The notes: generated by a model from the letters alone, not told the origin. A stretch of DNA of 64,000 nucleotides from Streptomyces rimosus (GCF_008704655.1 NZ_CP023688.1:5129001-5193000), one strand, 5' to 3'. Numbered from the stretch's first letter, positions 1 through 8,609 are shown. Numbers and translations: made by a program.

Positions 1-259
1 TCAACTACTCGGAGTGAATATGGCTCAGCGTATGACGTCTTTATCCGATGCCGCTCCGGAAACACCCCTGGTGGCGTAGCGGCCCTCGGCCGTTCGCGCC
101 GGGCGGGGCCCGGTACGGCCGAGGGAGGCTGATGCGCCGTCAGAGCCGGTGTCACGACCCCGGCCGGATCGGCGCACGTCGTACGGTGCACTCCGCTGCG
201 CTCCGTCTTCCAGCGGTAGCCGGGGTGGGGGCGCCCGGCCGCCGCGCTGACACGGGCTC
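1..259. other. left-edge non-coding stretch
   Basis: No convincing gene is visible. The first 15 bases can be read as the last codons of a plus-strand gene (N-Y-S-E-stop, all G/C third positions), but four codons prove little. A second reading open to a stop at 77-79 has poor third-position GC and a TTA codon, so I do not call it. A hairpin at 83-125 fits a terminator for whatever gene lies to the left. Confidence 0.35.
83..125 (+). terminator. hairpin terminator at left edge
   Basis: A perfect 10-bp stem (CCCTCGGCCG at 83-92 with CGGCCGAGGG at 116-125) encloses a GC-rich loop that can fold further. There is no U-tract, which is usual for Streptomyces terminators. Confidence 0.45.
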
Positions 260-757
260 TCAGGAGGTCGGTGCGCCCGCCGGCAGGCTGGGCATCCCGG
301 GCAGCTTCAGCTTGCCCTCGGCCTTGGTGAACGCGTCGGTGGGCCCGCCCTTCCACTTCACCGTCAGCGTCTTGCCGTCGCCGCCCGGCGTGACGGTGCC
401 CAGCGTGCGGGTGGTGTGGCCGCCCATGCACTTCAGGGCGATCACCGTGGCGCCCACCTGCTCGATCTTGCCCTGGCAGGCCGACGCGGTGTCGGCGCCG
501 AGGCCCATGGAGGCGGTGCCCCGGTATATCACCAGGGTGAGGTGCGAGTCGCCGGTCCTGGCCGTCCAGGCGCCGTCGAGGCTGCCGGCGCCTTCGGCGG
601 GCTTGTCCCCGCCGGTGTCCTGCGAGGGGGTGGCGGCCGGAGCCTTGCTCGGCCGGTCCGCCGCGCCGTCCTTGCCGCCGTCGCCGCTGCTGCCGCAGCC
701 GCTGAGCAGCAATGCGGCCACGGCGGCCGTCCCGGCGATCTGCGCTGCCTTGCGCAC
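260..757 (-). CDS. putative secreted lipoprotein
   Basis: Encodes 165 aa from a GTG preceded by GGAGGAG at good spacing. Residues 1-20 form a short lipoprotein signal peptide ending in a lipobox LLSGC, so the mature protein should be diacylated and anchored outside the membrane. A Gly/Ser/Asp/Ala-rich linker follows (about residues 22-55), then a single small domain of about 100 aa rich in beta-forming residues. The domain has paired cysteines (AC near residue 92 and LKC near 110) that could form a disulfide. I do not recognise the family and assign no function. It is minus-strand and separated from the upstream GPP34 gene by 72 bases, so it could be read from the same transcript. Confidence 0.75.
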   Translation of the reverse strand: MRKAAQIAGTAAVAALLLSGCGSSGDGGKDGAADRPSKAPAATPSQDTGGDKPAEGAGSLDGAWTARTGDSHLTLVIYRGTASMGLGADTASACQGKIEQVGATVIALKCMGGHTTRTLGTVTPGGDGKTLTVKWKGGPTDAFTKAEGKLKLPGMPSLPAGAPTS

Positions 758-829
758 GTACGTCTCCTCCGTTGTGGGACAGGAGACGTGAGGCTAGCAA
801 CGCGACACGCGGGCCGGGGCGGCCCGGGT

Positions 830-1495
830 TCATCCGCCGACCGCGGCCTCGTCCTCGAAGACCGCGGCCGCGACCGCGCGGGCGATCCAGTGCTCACGGG
901 CCAGCGCTTTCAGGTCACGGCGCACGGCACGCCGGTCGTGGCCCCGCACCAGCTTGCGGTCCAGGTGGACGGCCGAGACCAGGGCGCCGAGCAGCCGGCC
1001 GTGGGGGTCCGCGAAGCCGTCGGCCAGGGCGCCCTTGAAGCGGGCGCGGGCGGGCCCGGCCAGGTCCACCGGGCCGGGCGCCAGACGCTCGTAACGGAAC
1101 AGGCCCAGCGCGCGCCGGGACTCCCGGCGGACCGCGTCACGCTGTTCCAGCCGCTGCCGGCACACCTCGTCGATGCCGCGTGCCGTGCTCCGCACCCACC
1201 GCTTGACCTTGACGTCCCCGTCCTTGCCGGAGACGGGCAGGGTGCCCAGCGCGGCGTCCAGCACCAGGTCACCGAGCGGCAGCGGACTGCCCACGCTGAT
1301 CCGGCCACCGCGGCCCTCGGAGACCCGCCCGGCCCACTCCAGCTCCGCGAGGGCGGCACCGGCCAGGCCGTACCGCAGGTGGGACGGGTCGTTGAGCGGC
1401 TTGCCGTGCTCCGGGTCCAACCCGAGGAGCAGTAACTCCTCGGGCAGGCTGGGCTCCCGGTCCACGTGCGAGTCTTCCCCCGTGCTCCCGGTCAT
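830..1495 (-). CDS. GPP34 (Golgi phosphoprotein 3-like) family protein
   Basis: Encodes 221 aa. The sequence reads LPEELLLLGLDPEHGKP near the N terminus, followed by a mostly helical domain with YGLAGAALAELEWAGRV and a long charged C-terminal half. This is the usual architecture of bacterial GPP34 proteins, which relate to the eukaryotic PtdIns4P-binding GOLPH3; their bacterial role is not established. The ATG at 1495 overlaps the stop of the fumarylacetoacetase gene as ATGA (1492-1495), so translation is coupled. An upstream extension of the frame lies inside the fumarylacetoacetase gene and was rejected. The protein is probably cytoplasmic and peripheral to membranes; no signal peptide or membrane helix is seen. 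Confidence 0.8.
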   Translation of the reverse strand: MTGSTGEDSHVDREPSLPEELLLLGLDPEHGKPLNDPSHLRYGLAGAALAELEWAGRVSEGRGGRISVGSPLPLGDLVLDAALGTLPVSGKDGDVKVKRWVRSTARGIDEVCRQRLEQRDAVRRESRRALGLFRYERLAPGPVDLAGPARARFKGALADGFADPHGRLLGALVSAVHLDRKLVRGHDRRAVRRDLKALAREHWIARAVAAAVFEDEAAVGG

Positions 1496-2691
1496 GAGGT
1501 CCGCGCGGGTCGGATGCGCCCGGTGACTTCGCCCAGGCCGATACGGGAGCCCTCGGGGCCGGGCGCCCAGGCGGTCAGGGTGACCTCGTCGCCGTCCTCC
1601 AGGAAGGGCCCCTTGCCCTGGGTGAGTTCGAGGAGGCAGCCGAGCTGGTCCGGTTCGGGCCCGGAGACCGTGCCGGAGGCGTAGAGGTCGCCGGTGCGCA
1701 GCGAGGCGCCGTTGACCGTCATGTGGGCGAGCTGCTGGGCGGCCGTCCAGTACATGGCGGAGAACGGCGGGCGGGCGACCGTCTCGCCGTTGATGTCCAC
1801 CTGGATGCGCAGGTCGATGCCGCCCGGCTCGGTGCCGGAGTCGTCCAGGTACGGGAGCGGCGGCACATCGCGGGCGGGCGGTGCCGTACGGGCGTGGTCC
1901 AGCGCGTCCAGCGGTGTGATCCAGGCGGACACCGAGGTCGCGAAGGACTTGCCGAGGAAGGGGCCGAGCGGCACGTACTCCCACGCCTGGATGTCGCGCG
2001 CCGACCAGTCGTTGACGAGGCAGACGCCGAAGACATGCTCGCGGAAGCCGTCGAGGCCGACGGGCTCGCCGAGCGCGGACGGGGTGCCGACGACGAAGCC
2101 GATCTCCGCCTCGATGTCCAGCCGGGTGGACGGGCCGAAGACGGGCGCCGCGTCGGCCGGTGCCTTGCGCTGGCCGCTGGGCCGGACCACCGGGGTGCCG
2201 GAGACGACGACGGTGCCGGACCGGCCGTGGTAACCGATCGGCAGGTGCTTCCAGTTGGGGGTGAGCGCGTCGGCGTTCGGGCGGAAGATCCGGCCGACGT
2301 TGGTGGCGTGGTGTTCGCTGGCGTAGAAGTCGACGTAGTCCGCGACCTCGAAGGGCAGGTGCAGCGTCACCTCGGCCAGCGGGATCAGCAGCGACTCGGT
2401 GGTGCTGCGGTGCGCGGGGTCGGTGACCGCGGTGCGCACGGCCTCCCGTACGGCCTGCCAGATCTCGCGGCCGGCGGCCAGCAGCGGGTTCAGGGTCGGC
2501 GCGGCGAGCAGGTCGGCGTGCGGTGACCCGGAGGTGGCGGCGAGCGCGTTCAGGTCCAGTACGTGGTCGCCGTAGCGCACACCGATGCGGCGCCGCTCCG
2601 GTTCGTCCGCCGTGCCGAAGACGCCGTAGGGAAGGGTGTGCGGCCCGAAGGGGTGGTCTTCGGGCAGGTCGAGCGGGTGCTGCTCGGGCAT
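1492..2691 (-). CDS. fumarylacetoacetase
   Basis: Encodes 399 aa, typical for the family. It hydrolyses fumarylacetoacetate to fumarate and acetoacetate, the last step of tyrosine/homogentisate breakdown. An N-terminal FAH_N domain (about 1-110) precedes the catalytic domain. Family hallmarks are present: FYASEHHATNVG with the catalytic His, the metal-binding IEAEIGFVVG, and NDWSARDIQAWEYVPLGPFL. I chose the ATG at 2691 because GAGGAG sits just upstream; a longer open frame to 2775 has no ribosome site and non-family sequence. The stop overlaps the start of the GPP34 gene. No other homogentisate-pathway gene is in the window. Confidence 0.93.
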   Translation of the reverse strand: MPEQHPLDLPEDHPFGPHTLPYGVFGTADEPERRRIGVRYGDHVLDLNALAATSGSPHADLLAAPTLNPLLAAGREIWQAVREAVRTAVTDPAHRSTTESLLIPLAEVTLHLPFEVADYVDFYASEHHATNVGRIFRPNADALTPNWKHLPIGYHGRSGTVVVSGTPVVRPSGQRKAPADAAPVFGPSTRLDIEAEIGFVVGTPSALGEPVGLDGFREHVFGVCLVNDWSARDIQAWEYVPLGPFLGKSFATSVSAWITPLDALDHARTAPPARDVPPLPYLDDSGTEPGGIDLRIQVDINGETVARPPFSAMYWTAAQQLAHMTVNGASLRTGDLYASGTVSGPEPDQLGCLLELTQGKGPFLEDGDEVTLTAWAPGPEGSRIGLGEVTGRIRPARTS

Positions 2692-2997
2692 GTACGGCTC
2701 CTCGCGTGGTCGTCTCGCGTGTGTCGTCACCTGTGGCCGCGGGCCGGTGGGCCCGTCGATCAGATTACGGCCCAACGGGCCGGGAGGGGATGGCCAGATG
2801 GCCGCGGACGGGGCGGCGGCTCGGTTTCACGTGGAACCACGCGGCAGCGGAGAAAAACCGGAATGGCATGCACGAAGGACATAGGTGTCGACGCCTAAAG
2901 AGTTCGTAATGTCCTGAAAAGCGGTGCCGGTTCGGTCAGTTCGGGCCCTAGCTTCCATGGGGCGCGGCCGGGGCGGGACGCGCCGTTGGGGGGTCAG
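2692..2997. other. divergent intergenic region
   Basis: This 306-base region separates the divergent fumarylacetoacetase and ATP-grasp genes and should hold both promoters. It contains the parS-like site at 2824-2837 and a low-GC patch (about 2855-2915, rare for this genome) with a TAATGT hexamer at 2907-2912 that could be a -10 box for the ATP-grasp gene. No good -35 element matches it. Short open frames here have no coding character. Confidence 0.5.
2824..2837. promoter_or_regulatory. parS-like ParB binding site
   Basis: The 14-mer GTTTCACGTGGAAC differs at one base from the Streptomyces parS consensus GTTTCACGTGAAAC. It is a near-perfect palindrome around CACGTG and lies in non-coding DNA between divergent genes, where several known parS sites lie. 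The chance of such a match in GC-rich DNA is low, but occupancy by ParB is not shown. Confidence 0.5.
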
Positions 2998-4284
2998 GTG
3001 GCTCGTACCAGCACATCGTTCGCGGTGGACCGGACGGTTCCGGGGCTCATCGTGAAGATCGGCGATTATCCGTTGCACCACGGCGGGGTGGGGGCGATCC
3101 GCAGCCTGGGGCGACTCGGCGTGCCCATGTACGCCATTACCGAGGACCGGTTCACGCCCGCCGCCGCCTCCCGTTATCTGCACGGGCGCTGCGTCTGGCC
3201 GACCACCGGGCGGGAGGACCCGCAGCAGCTCGCCGAGGTGCTGCTGCGCATCGGCAAGCGCATCGGCCGGCCCGCGGTCCTGATACCGACCGACGAAGAG
3301 GCCGCCGTCCTGATCGGCGAATACGCCGACGTGCTCGGCGACCGCTTCCTGTTCCCCCGCATCGACGCGTGTCTGCCGCGCCGTCTGGCGAGCAAGCAGG
3401 GTCTCCACGAACTGTGTGTCGAACACGGGGTGCCGTCACCGGCGACCGCGTTCCCGGAGTCGCCGGAGGACATCGAGTGCTTCGCCGCGCAGGCGCGTTT
3501 TCCGGTCGTCGCAAAAAACCGGGAGGCGTTTCAGCGGCGCAGACACCCCGTGGTGGCCGGTACGACGCGGATCGCCGATCCGTGTCAGCTGCTCGGCCTG
3601 GCCCGCGACTGGGGACCGCGGCCGGACGTGATCCTCCAGGAGTACCTGCCGCGGGAGGAGGCCGAGGACTGGATCGTGCACGCGTACTTCGACGCGGAGA
3701 GCACCGCGCTGTCCCTGTTCACCGGGGTCAAGGTGCGCTCCTGGCCGCCGCACGCGGGCATGACGGCCTGTGCGTACGTCGTCGACAACCCGGAACTGGC
3801 CGAGATGACCGCCCAGTTCATCAAGCGCATCGGCTTCAGCGGCATCGTCGACCTGGACTGGCGCTACGACCGGCGGGACGGCGCCTACAAGCTGCTGGAC
3901 TTCAATCCGCGCATGGGCGCCCAGTTCCGCCTGTTCGAGAACGAGGCGGGCATCGATGTCGTACGGGCGCAGCATCTGGACCTGACCGGCCGGAAGGTGC
4001 CGGAGGCGGAGCAGCGCGCTGGCCGGCGGTTCGTCGTGGAGAACATCGACCTGCCGGCGATGCTCGCGTACCGCCGCAGCGGCTATACGACGCCGCACGC
4101 GCCGGACCGCGCCACCGGCACCGAGCTGGCGTGGCTGGCCGCCGACGACCTCAAGCCGTTCTTCACGATGCTGGCCCGGTTCGTGGGGCCGGGGGCCCGG
4201 CATATGCTGGAGCTGCGGCGGGCGAGCAGACGCGCGCGGGCGGCGGCGGAGAGCGGGGCGCTTCAGCAGCAGACGCGGCCGTAG
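2998..4284 (+). CDS. ATP-grasp family carboxylate-amine ligase-like protein
   Basis: Encodes 428 aa from a GTG at 2998 closely preceded by a GGGGGG run; a TTG at 2986 is an alternative. The N-terminal Rossmann-like pre-ATP-grasp domain carries KIGDYPLHHGGVGAIRSLG and LIPTDEEAAVLIGEYADVL. The ATP-grasp core follows (roughly residues 120-340), with the nucleotide-side lysine in FPVVAKN, the acidic QEYLPREEAEDWIVHAYF segment, and the metal-ligand motif LDFNPRMGAQF. Such enzymes form an acyl-phosphate and couple it to an amine or thiol; relatives include D-aspartate ligases and peptide-type ligases. The substrate is unknown. The flavin monooxygenase gene starts 142 bases downstream on the same strand, which suggests a two-gene unit. 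Confidence 0.8.
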   Translation: MARTSTSFAVDRTVPGLIVKIGDYPLHHGGVGAIRSLGRLGVPMYAITEDRFTPAAASRYLHGRCVWPTTGREDPQQLAEVLLRIGKRIGRPAVLIPTDEEAAVLIGEYADVLGDRFLFPRIDACLPRRLASKQGLHELCVEHGVPSPATAFPESPEDIECFAAQARFPVVAKNREAFQRRRHPVVAGTTRIADPCQLLGLARDWGPRPDVILQEYLPREEAEDWIVHAYFDAESTALSLFTGVKVRSWPPHAGMTACAYVVDNPELAEMTAQFIKRIGFSGIVDLDWRYDRRDGAYKLLDFNPRMGAQFRLFENEAGIDVVRAQHLDLTGRKVPEAEQRAGRRFVVENIDLPAMLAYRRSGYTTPHAPDRATGTELAWLAADDLKPFFTMLARFVGPGARHMLELRRASRRARAAAESGALQQQTRP

Positions 4285-4426
4285 CGGCGGAGGGGCGCCG
4301 GGACGGTGCGGCAACGGGGGAGTGGCGCGAGAGCAATGGTGAGCAACGGGGGGAGCCGTGCAGCAGTTCCCCGCCGGGCAGTGGCAGCACTGCCGGACCA
4401 GCAACACTCTGGGGAGGGGAACGCAC

Positions 4427-5626
4427 GTGAACACTCCGGTAGCAGTCATCGGGGCCGGTCCGTACGGCCTGTCGACGGCGGCGCACCTGCGCGCGCGGGG
4501 GGTGCCCGTACGCGTCTTCGGCAGGCCGATGGTCAGCTGGCGCGAGCACATGCCCGCCGGGATGCTGCTGAAGTCGACGCCCATGGCGTCCAGCATCGAC
4601 ACCCCGCAGGCCGGGTACTCGCTGCACGACTTCTGCGACGCGGTCGGCGAGCGGCGGTACGAGTCGGACTGGGACATCATCCCCGTCGAGACCTTCGTCC
4701 GGTACGGCGACTGGTTCCAGCAGCGGCTGGTGCCCGACCTGGAGCAGGTACGGGTCGTCTCGGCCGACCGGCGGGCCGGCGGCTTCGAGGTGAAGCTGGA
4801 CAGCGGCGAACAGTTCCGGGCGCGGGCGGTCGTCGTGGCCACCGGACTGACCGGATTCGCCCGGCTGCCGCGTGAACTGGCCGCGGCGGTGCCGGACGGG
4901 CCGTCCCCCACCGGGCCCGTCTCGCACAGCTCCCAGCACCACGACCTGTCGGTCTTCGCGGGCCGGGACGTGGTGGTGATCGGTGCCGGGCAGTCGGCGC
5001 TGGAGAGCGCGGTGCTGCTCGCCGAGAACGGCGCCCGCTCCGTCCGGATCGTGGCGCGCGGCCGGACCGCGGTGGGCTTCGGCGCACCGCCGGACCGGCA
5101 GCCGAAGCTGCGGCCCCGGACACCGTTCGGAAACGCGTGGTCGCTGTACGCGTTCACCTACTACGCGGGCGGTTTCCGCCACCTGCCCGCGCCCGCCCGG
5201 CGCTACCTGGTGCGCCGGGTGCTGGGGCCGCTGGGCGCCTGGTGGCTGCGGGAGCGCTTCGTGGGACGCGTCCAGGTGACGGCCGGGCGGCAGGTCGTAC
5301 GGGCGCGCGTCGAGGACGGCCGCCCGGTCCTGACCCTGCGCGGCCCCGACGGGCGGACCGGTGAACTGGCCGCCGACCACGTCCTGGCCGCCACCGGCTA
5401 CCAGGTCGATCTGGCGGCGATGGACTTCCTCGGCCAGGGCCTGCGCACCGGGGTCGCGGTGAGCGGCGGCGGCCCCCGCCTGGACGCGGGCTTCGGCTCG
5501 TCGGTTCCCGGCCTGTACTTCACCGGGCTCCCGGCGGCGGCGTCCTTCGGGCCCGTGATGCGCTTCGTGTGCGGTACGGAGTTCGCGTCCCGGCGGCTGG
5601 CGGGGGCGGTGGCCGAAGCGTACTGA
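4427..5626 (+). CDS. FAD/NAD(P)-dependent monooxygenase (FMO-like)
   Basis: Encodes 399 aa. The GTG at 4427 follows GGGGAGGGGA, and the protein then opens directly with the FAD-binding beta strand. FAD motif GAGPYG is at residues 9-14, the second (NADPH) dinucleotide motif VIGAGQSALE near 185, and the ATGY motif typical of flavoprotein monooxygenases near 323. The C-terminal GLYFTGLPAAASFGP resembles the GDxxG-like end of the FAD domain. Similar proteins hydroxylate or oxidise amines, ketones or sulfides in secondary metabolism. It probably acts on the product or substrate of the neighbouring ATP-grasp enzyme; the actual substrate is unknown. A strong terminator follows, ending the unit. Confidence 0.82.
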   Translation: MNTPVAVIGAGPYGLSTAAHLRARGVPVRVFGRPMVSWREHMPAGMLLKSTPMASSIDTPQAGYSLHDFCDAVGERRYESDWDIIPVETFVRYGDWFQQRLVPDLEQVRVVSADRRAGGFEVKLDSGEQFRARAVVVATGLTGFARLPRELAAAVPDGPSPTGPVSHSSQHHDLSVFAGRDVVVIGAGQSALESAVLLAENGARSVRIVARGRTAVGFGAPPDRQPKLRPRTPFGNAWSLYAFTYYAGGFRHLPAPARRYLVRRVLGPLGAWWLRERFVGRVQVTAGRQVVRARVEDGRPVLTLRGPDGRTGELAADHVLAATGYQVDLAAMDFLGQGLRTGVAVSGGGPRLDAGFGSSVPGLYFTGLPAAASFGPVMRFVCGTEFASRRLAGAVAEAY

Positions 5627-5947
5627 CGGCTGAGGGGAGCACCCTGCCGCGTGGCAGGGTGCTCCGGCTGCCGTCCTGCTGCGATGCGGATGTGTTTCTG
5701 CTGCGGTTCTGCTGTGACTCTCCTGCGGTTTTCCTGCGGGGAAGACCCATCATTGGTGGCTATCGGGCATACCGGACGGCGGTCCGTCGCGCCCGCGCCG
5801 GGCCTGCCCGGGCCCGCACACCGTTCGAGCGCCCCGGAGGGGCGGGCGCTCACGGTGATCCAACAGCGACCGGATACGCTGGCCAATGGTGGAGACAAGC
5901 GACAGATCGACAATCCGTTTGATCGTCAGCAGACAGGAGTACCCCTC
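5627..5947. other. intergenic region before polyprenyl synthase
   Basis: Holds the terminator at 5636-5665. Beyond it lies a C/T-rich tract with repeated CTGC units, then a TACGCT hexamer at 5875-5880 that could be a -10 box for the polyprenyl synthase gene; no clear -35 is seen. No gene is supported here. Confidence 0.5.
5636..5665 (+). terminator. terminator after monooxygenase gene
   Basis: A perfect 13-bp inverted repeat (5636-5648 with 5653-5665) around a GCGT loop lies 10 bases after the stop codon. There is no U-tract. Confidence 0.75.
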
Positions 5948-6961
5948 GTGACCGTCGTCGGGCCCTTTGGGCTGAGCGTGCGGGACCAGGCTCTTGAGGC
6001 CGATGTCCAGGCCGGGTTGGCGGCTGTCGAGGAAGGCCTGCTGGAGGCCACCAAAAGCGACGTGCCGTTCATCACCGAGGCCGCCCAGCATCTCGTACGC
6101 GCAGGTGGCAAGCGCTTCCGGCCGCTGCTGGCGATGCTGGCAGCGCAGTTCGGCGACCCGCACACGCCGGGCGTCGTGCCGTCCGCCGTCGTGGTCGAGC
6201 TGACGCACCTGGCGACGCTGTACCACGACGACGTCATGGACGAGGCGGACGTGCGCCGCGGGGTGTCCAGCGCCAACGCCCGCTGGGGCAACTCGGTGGC
6301 CGTGCTGACCGGCGACTTCCTCTTCGCACGCGCGTCGCACATCCTGGCCGACCTCGGCCCGGAGGCCGTCCGTATCCAGGCCGAGGCGTTCGAACGCCTG
6401 GTGACCGGCCAGATCCTGGAGACGGCCGGACCGCGCGACGGCCGGGACCCGATCGAGCACTACCTGGACGTCATCGCGGGCAAGACCGGCTCGCTGATCG
6501 CCGTCGCGGGCCGCTTCGGCGCGATGATGTCCGGCGCCGACGAGTCCATCGTCAACATCCTGACCCAGTACGGCGAGCGGCTCGGCACCGCCTTCCAGCT
6601 CGCCGACGACGTCCTGGACATCGCCAGCGACTCCCACGAGTCCGGCAAGACCCCCGGCACGGACCTGCGCGAGGGCATCCCGACCCTGCCCGTCCTGCAC
6701 CTGCGCGCCCTCGCCGACAGCGAGCACGGCACCGACAAGGACCGCGAACTGCGCGACCTGCTGGCCGGGGACCTGACCGACGACGCCCGGCACGCCGAGG
6801 CGCTGGCCGGACTGCGCGCCCACCCGGCGCTGGAGCAGGCCCGCCGGGACACCGTCCGCTACGCGGAAGAGGCGCGGGCCACGCTGGCACCGCTGCCGGG
6901 GTGCATGGCGAAGGCGGCCCTGGAGGGGCTGTGCGACTCGGTGGTGCACCGGGCGGGCTGA
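5948..6961 (+). CDS. polyprenyl diphosphate synthase
   Basis: Encodes 337 aa. It condenses isopentenyl diphosphate units onto an allylic primer to give a long-chain polyprenyl diphosphate, here probably the menaquinone side chain. The first aspartate-rich motif DDVMD lies near residue 94 and the second, DDVLD, near 219; GGKRFRPLL and the LTHLATLYHDD helix are typical. The GTG at 5948 follows AGGAGT; a longer open frame upstream lacks family sequence. Chain length cannot be read with certainty. Menaquinone is the likely quinone partner of the Nuo-like complex encoded 18 kb away, but that link is only inference. Confidence 0.92.
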   Translation: MTVVGPFGLSVRDQALEADVQAGLAAVEEGLLEATKSDVPFITEAAQHLVRAGGKRFRPLLAMLAAQFGDPHTPGVVPSAVVVELTHLATLYHDDVMDEADVRRGVSSANARWGNSVAVLTGDFLFARASHILADLGPEAVRIQAEAFERLVTGQILETAGPRDGRDPIEHYLDVIAGKTGSLIAVAGRFGAMMSGADESIVNILTQYGERLGTAFQLADDVLDIASDSHESGKTPGTDLREGIPTLPVLHLRALADSEHGTDKDRELRDLLAGDLTDDARHAEALAGLRAHPALEQARRDTVRYAEEARATLAPLPGCMAKAALEGLCDSVVHRAG

Positions 6962-7279
6962 CCGTTCCCTACGGGGCGGAGCGCCCCGCAAAGCGGCGTG
7001 CCCTACGGGGCGTGAGGGTCCGTGGGTGTTCGTGACACCGGTGGGACCCTGGCCACCCCTCAGGGTCCGCTCCACCTCCGGCCGTACCGCCTCTGCCTTT
7101 CGGCCAAGGGAGGTCCTCCCACGGGAGTACAAGGAGTTGGCCCCGGGGGCTGACGCGTACCTCTGGCCGATTTGGTGGGATGAACAGCACCACGCCGCGG
7201 CGGAACGGGTCACAATGAGCCCGGGAGTGGGACGAGTGCGTCGCATAGCAAGCCGCCGCTCACGACGGAGGTAGGGCAC
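6962..7279. other. intergenic region before LolA-like gene
   Basis: Contains a 7-bp hairpin just after the polyprenyl synthase gene, then a second long dyad around 7016-7056 (GGGTCC with GGGACCC). GGAGG at 7267-7271 is the ribosome site of the next gene. Open frames in this stretch lack coding bias and start signals. I see no certain promoter. Confidence 0.45.
6972..6988 (+). terminator. small hairpin after polyprenyl synthase gene
   Basis: CGGGGCG and CGCCCCG pair around a three-base loop 10 bases after the stop. It is short, so termination is possible but not certain. Confidence 0.4.
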
Positions 7280-8599
7280 ATGCCACGGAACCAACCGACA
7301 CAGGTCACCGACGAGTGGGACGGGGACGGGGGGCGCTCCGCGAAGCGCCGCAGGACGATGCGGTACGCGATCCCGGTCGCGGTCGTGGGCGTCGCGGCGG
7401 CCTCGATCGGACTGGTCCCGGCCTTCGCCGGTTCGGGCTCCCCGGATCTGCCGGAGATCTCGGCGCAGGACCTCATAGCGAAGATCGCCAAGTCGGACGT
7501 GCAGCAGCTGTCCGGCACGGTCCGTACGACCACCGACCTGGGGCTGCCCGCCGGTCTGTCCGGCAGCGGCGCGAGCGCGTTCGGCGGCGGGTCGGCGGAC
7601 CGCGACGGCGGCAAGGGCGGTGACGGCTCCTCCGCCAGCCCGCAGAGCCAGTTGTCGGAGCTGGCGTCCGGCTCGCACACGCTGCGCGTCGCCGTCGACG
7701 GCCCCGACAAGCAGCGGCTCTCCGTCGTCGGCAAGGCCGCCGAGTACAACCTCGTCCACAACGGCCGCGACCTGTGGGGTTACGACAGCAGCAGCAACAC
7801 CGCGTACCACCGCACGGTCCCGGCCGACGCGGGCAAGGGGCAGCACCGCTCGGAGAAGTCCGGCACGTCCGGTGATTCCGCGGATCTGAAGAACGCCACC
7901 CCGCAGGAGCTGGCCAAGAAGGCGCTGGAGGCGGTCGGCGACACCACCTCGGTGTCGGTCGACGGCACGGCCAAGGTGGCCGGGCGGGACGCCTACCAGC
8001 TGTCGGTCAAGCCCAAGCAGTCCGGCTCCACGGTCGACTCGATACGGATCTCGGTGGACGCCGAGACCGGCGTGCCGCTGAAGTTCACGCTCACGCCCAA
8101 GGGCGGCGGCGCCGCGGCGGTCGACGTGGGCTTCACCTCCGTCGACTTCGCCAAGCCGGCGGCGGACACCTTCGCCTTCAAGGCGCCGAAGGGCGCCAAG
8201 GTCGTGGACGGCGACAAGGCCCGCGACCGGCACCGCGCCGACCAGGGCAGGACCTCCGAGGACCTCAAGGGCCTCCTCGGGCAGTACGGCCTGACCGGCC
8301 GGGACGGCAAGAGCGCCAAGGGCGCGAAGAACGGCGGCTTCGAGGTCATCGGCAACGGCTGGACCTCCATAGCCCACCTGAAGGGCAACGGCTCCGGTCT
8401 GGCCTCGGCCGGCAAGAACGCCTCCGGCGACGCGGCCAAGCTGCTGGACAGCCTGGGCGAGAAGGTCAGCGGGAAGTTCGGCTCCGGCCGGATGTTCAGC
8501 ACCCGCCTGGTCAACGCCCTGGTGACGGACGACGGCTCGGTCTACGCCGGTGCCGTGGACAAGCAGTCCCTGATCAAGGCCGCCGAGGCCGCCAAGTAA
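7280..8599 (+). CDS. secreted LolA/LppX-like protein
   Basis: Encodes 439 aa. A charged start (to about residue 28, RRR) leads into one hydrophobic segment (about 29-50) ending PAFAGS, which fits a Sec signal peptide or an N-terminal anchor; no lipobox cysteine is seen. The rest is an extracytoplasmic beta-rich domain with a Gly/Ser/Asp linker near residues 100-120. The layout resembles actinobacterial LolA-like/DUF2092 sigma-regulator and lipid-carrier proteins: QLSGTVRTTTDLGLP, then VDGTAKVAGRDAYQLSVKPK and SVDAETGVPLKFT. The ATG follows GGAGG. The ABC exporter genes begin 116 bases downstream on the same strand, so it may work with that transporter; ligand unknown. Confidence 0.78.
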   Translation: MPRNQPTQVTDEWDGDGGRSAKRRRTMRYAIPVAVVGVAAASIGLVPAFAGSGSPDLPEISAQDLIAKIAKSDVQQLSGTVRTTTDLGLPAGLSGSGASAFGGGSADRDGGKGGDGSSASPQSQLSELASGSHTLRVAVDGPDKQRLSVVGKAAEYNLVHNGRDLWGYDSSSNTAYHRTVPADAGKGQHRSEKSGTSGDSADLKNATPQELAKKALEAVGDTTSVSVDGTAKVAGRDAYQLSVKPKQSGSTVDSIRISVDAETGVPLKFTLTPKGGGAAAVDVGFTSVDFAKPAADTFAFKAPKGAKVVDGDKARDRHRADQGRTSEDLKGLLGQYGLTGRDGKSAKGAKNGGFEVIGNGWTSIAHLKGNGSGLASAGKNASGDAAKLLDSLGEKVSGKFGSGRMFSTRLVNALVTDDGSVYAGAVDKQSLIKAAEAAK

Positions 8600-8609
8600 C
8601 GCGCGCGGT

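Noticed and set aside
2..79. 3' end of a plus-strand gene reading to a TAG at 77-79
   Set aside because: Third-position GC is only about half and a TTA codon is present, unlike every real gene in the window.
2523..2909. Small plus-strand frame overlapping the fumarylacetoacetase start
   Set aside because: It is Arg-rich antisense of the coding region continuing into the intergenic gap, with no ribosome site.
5750..8377. Minus-strand open frame of 875 codons
   Set aside because: It runs across two well-supported plus-strand genes and the gap between them, with no family sequence.
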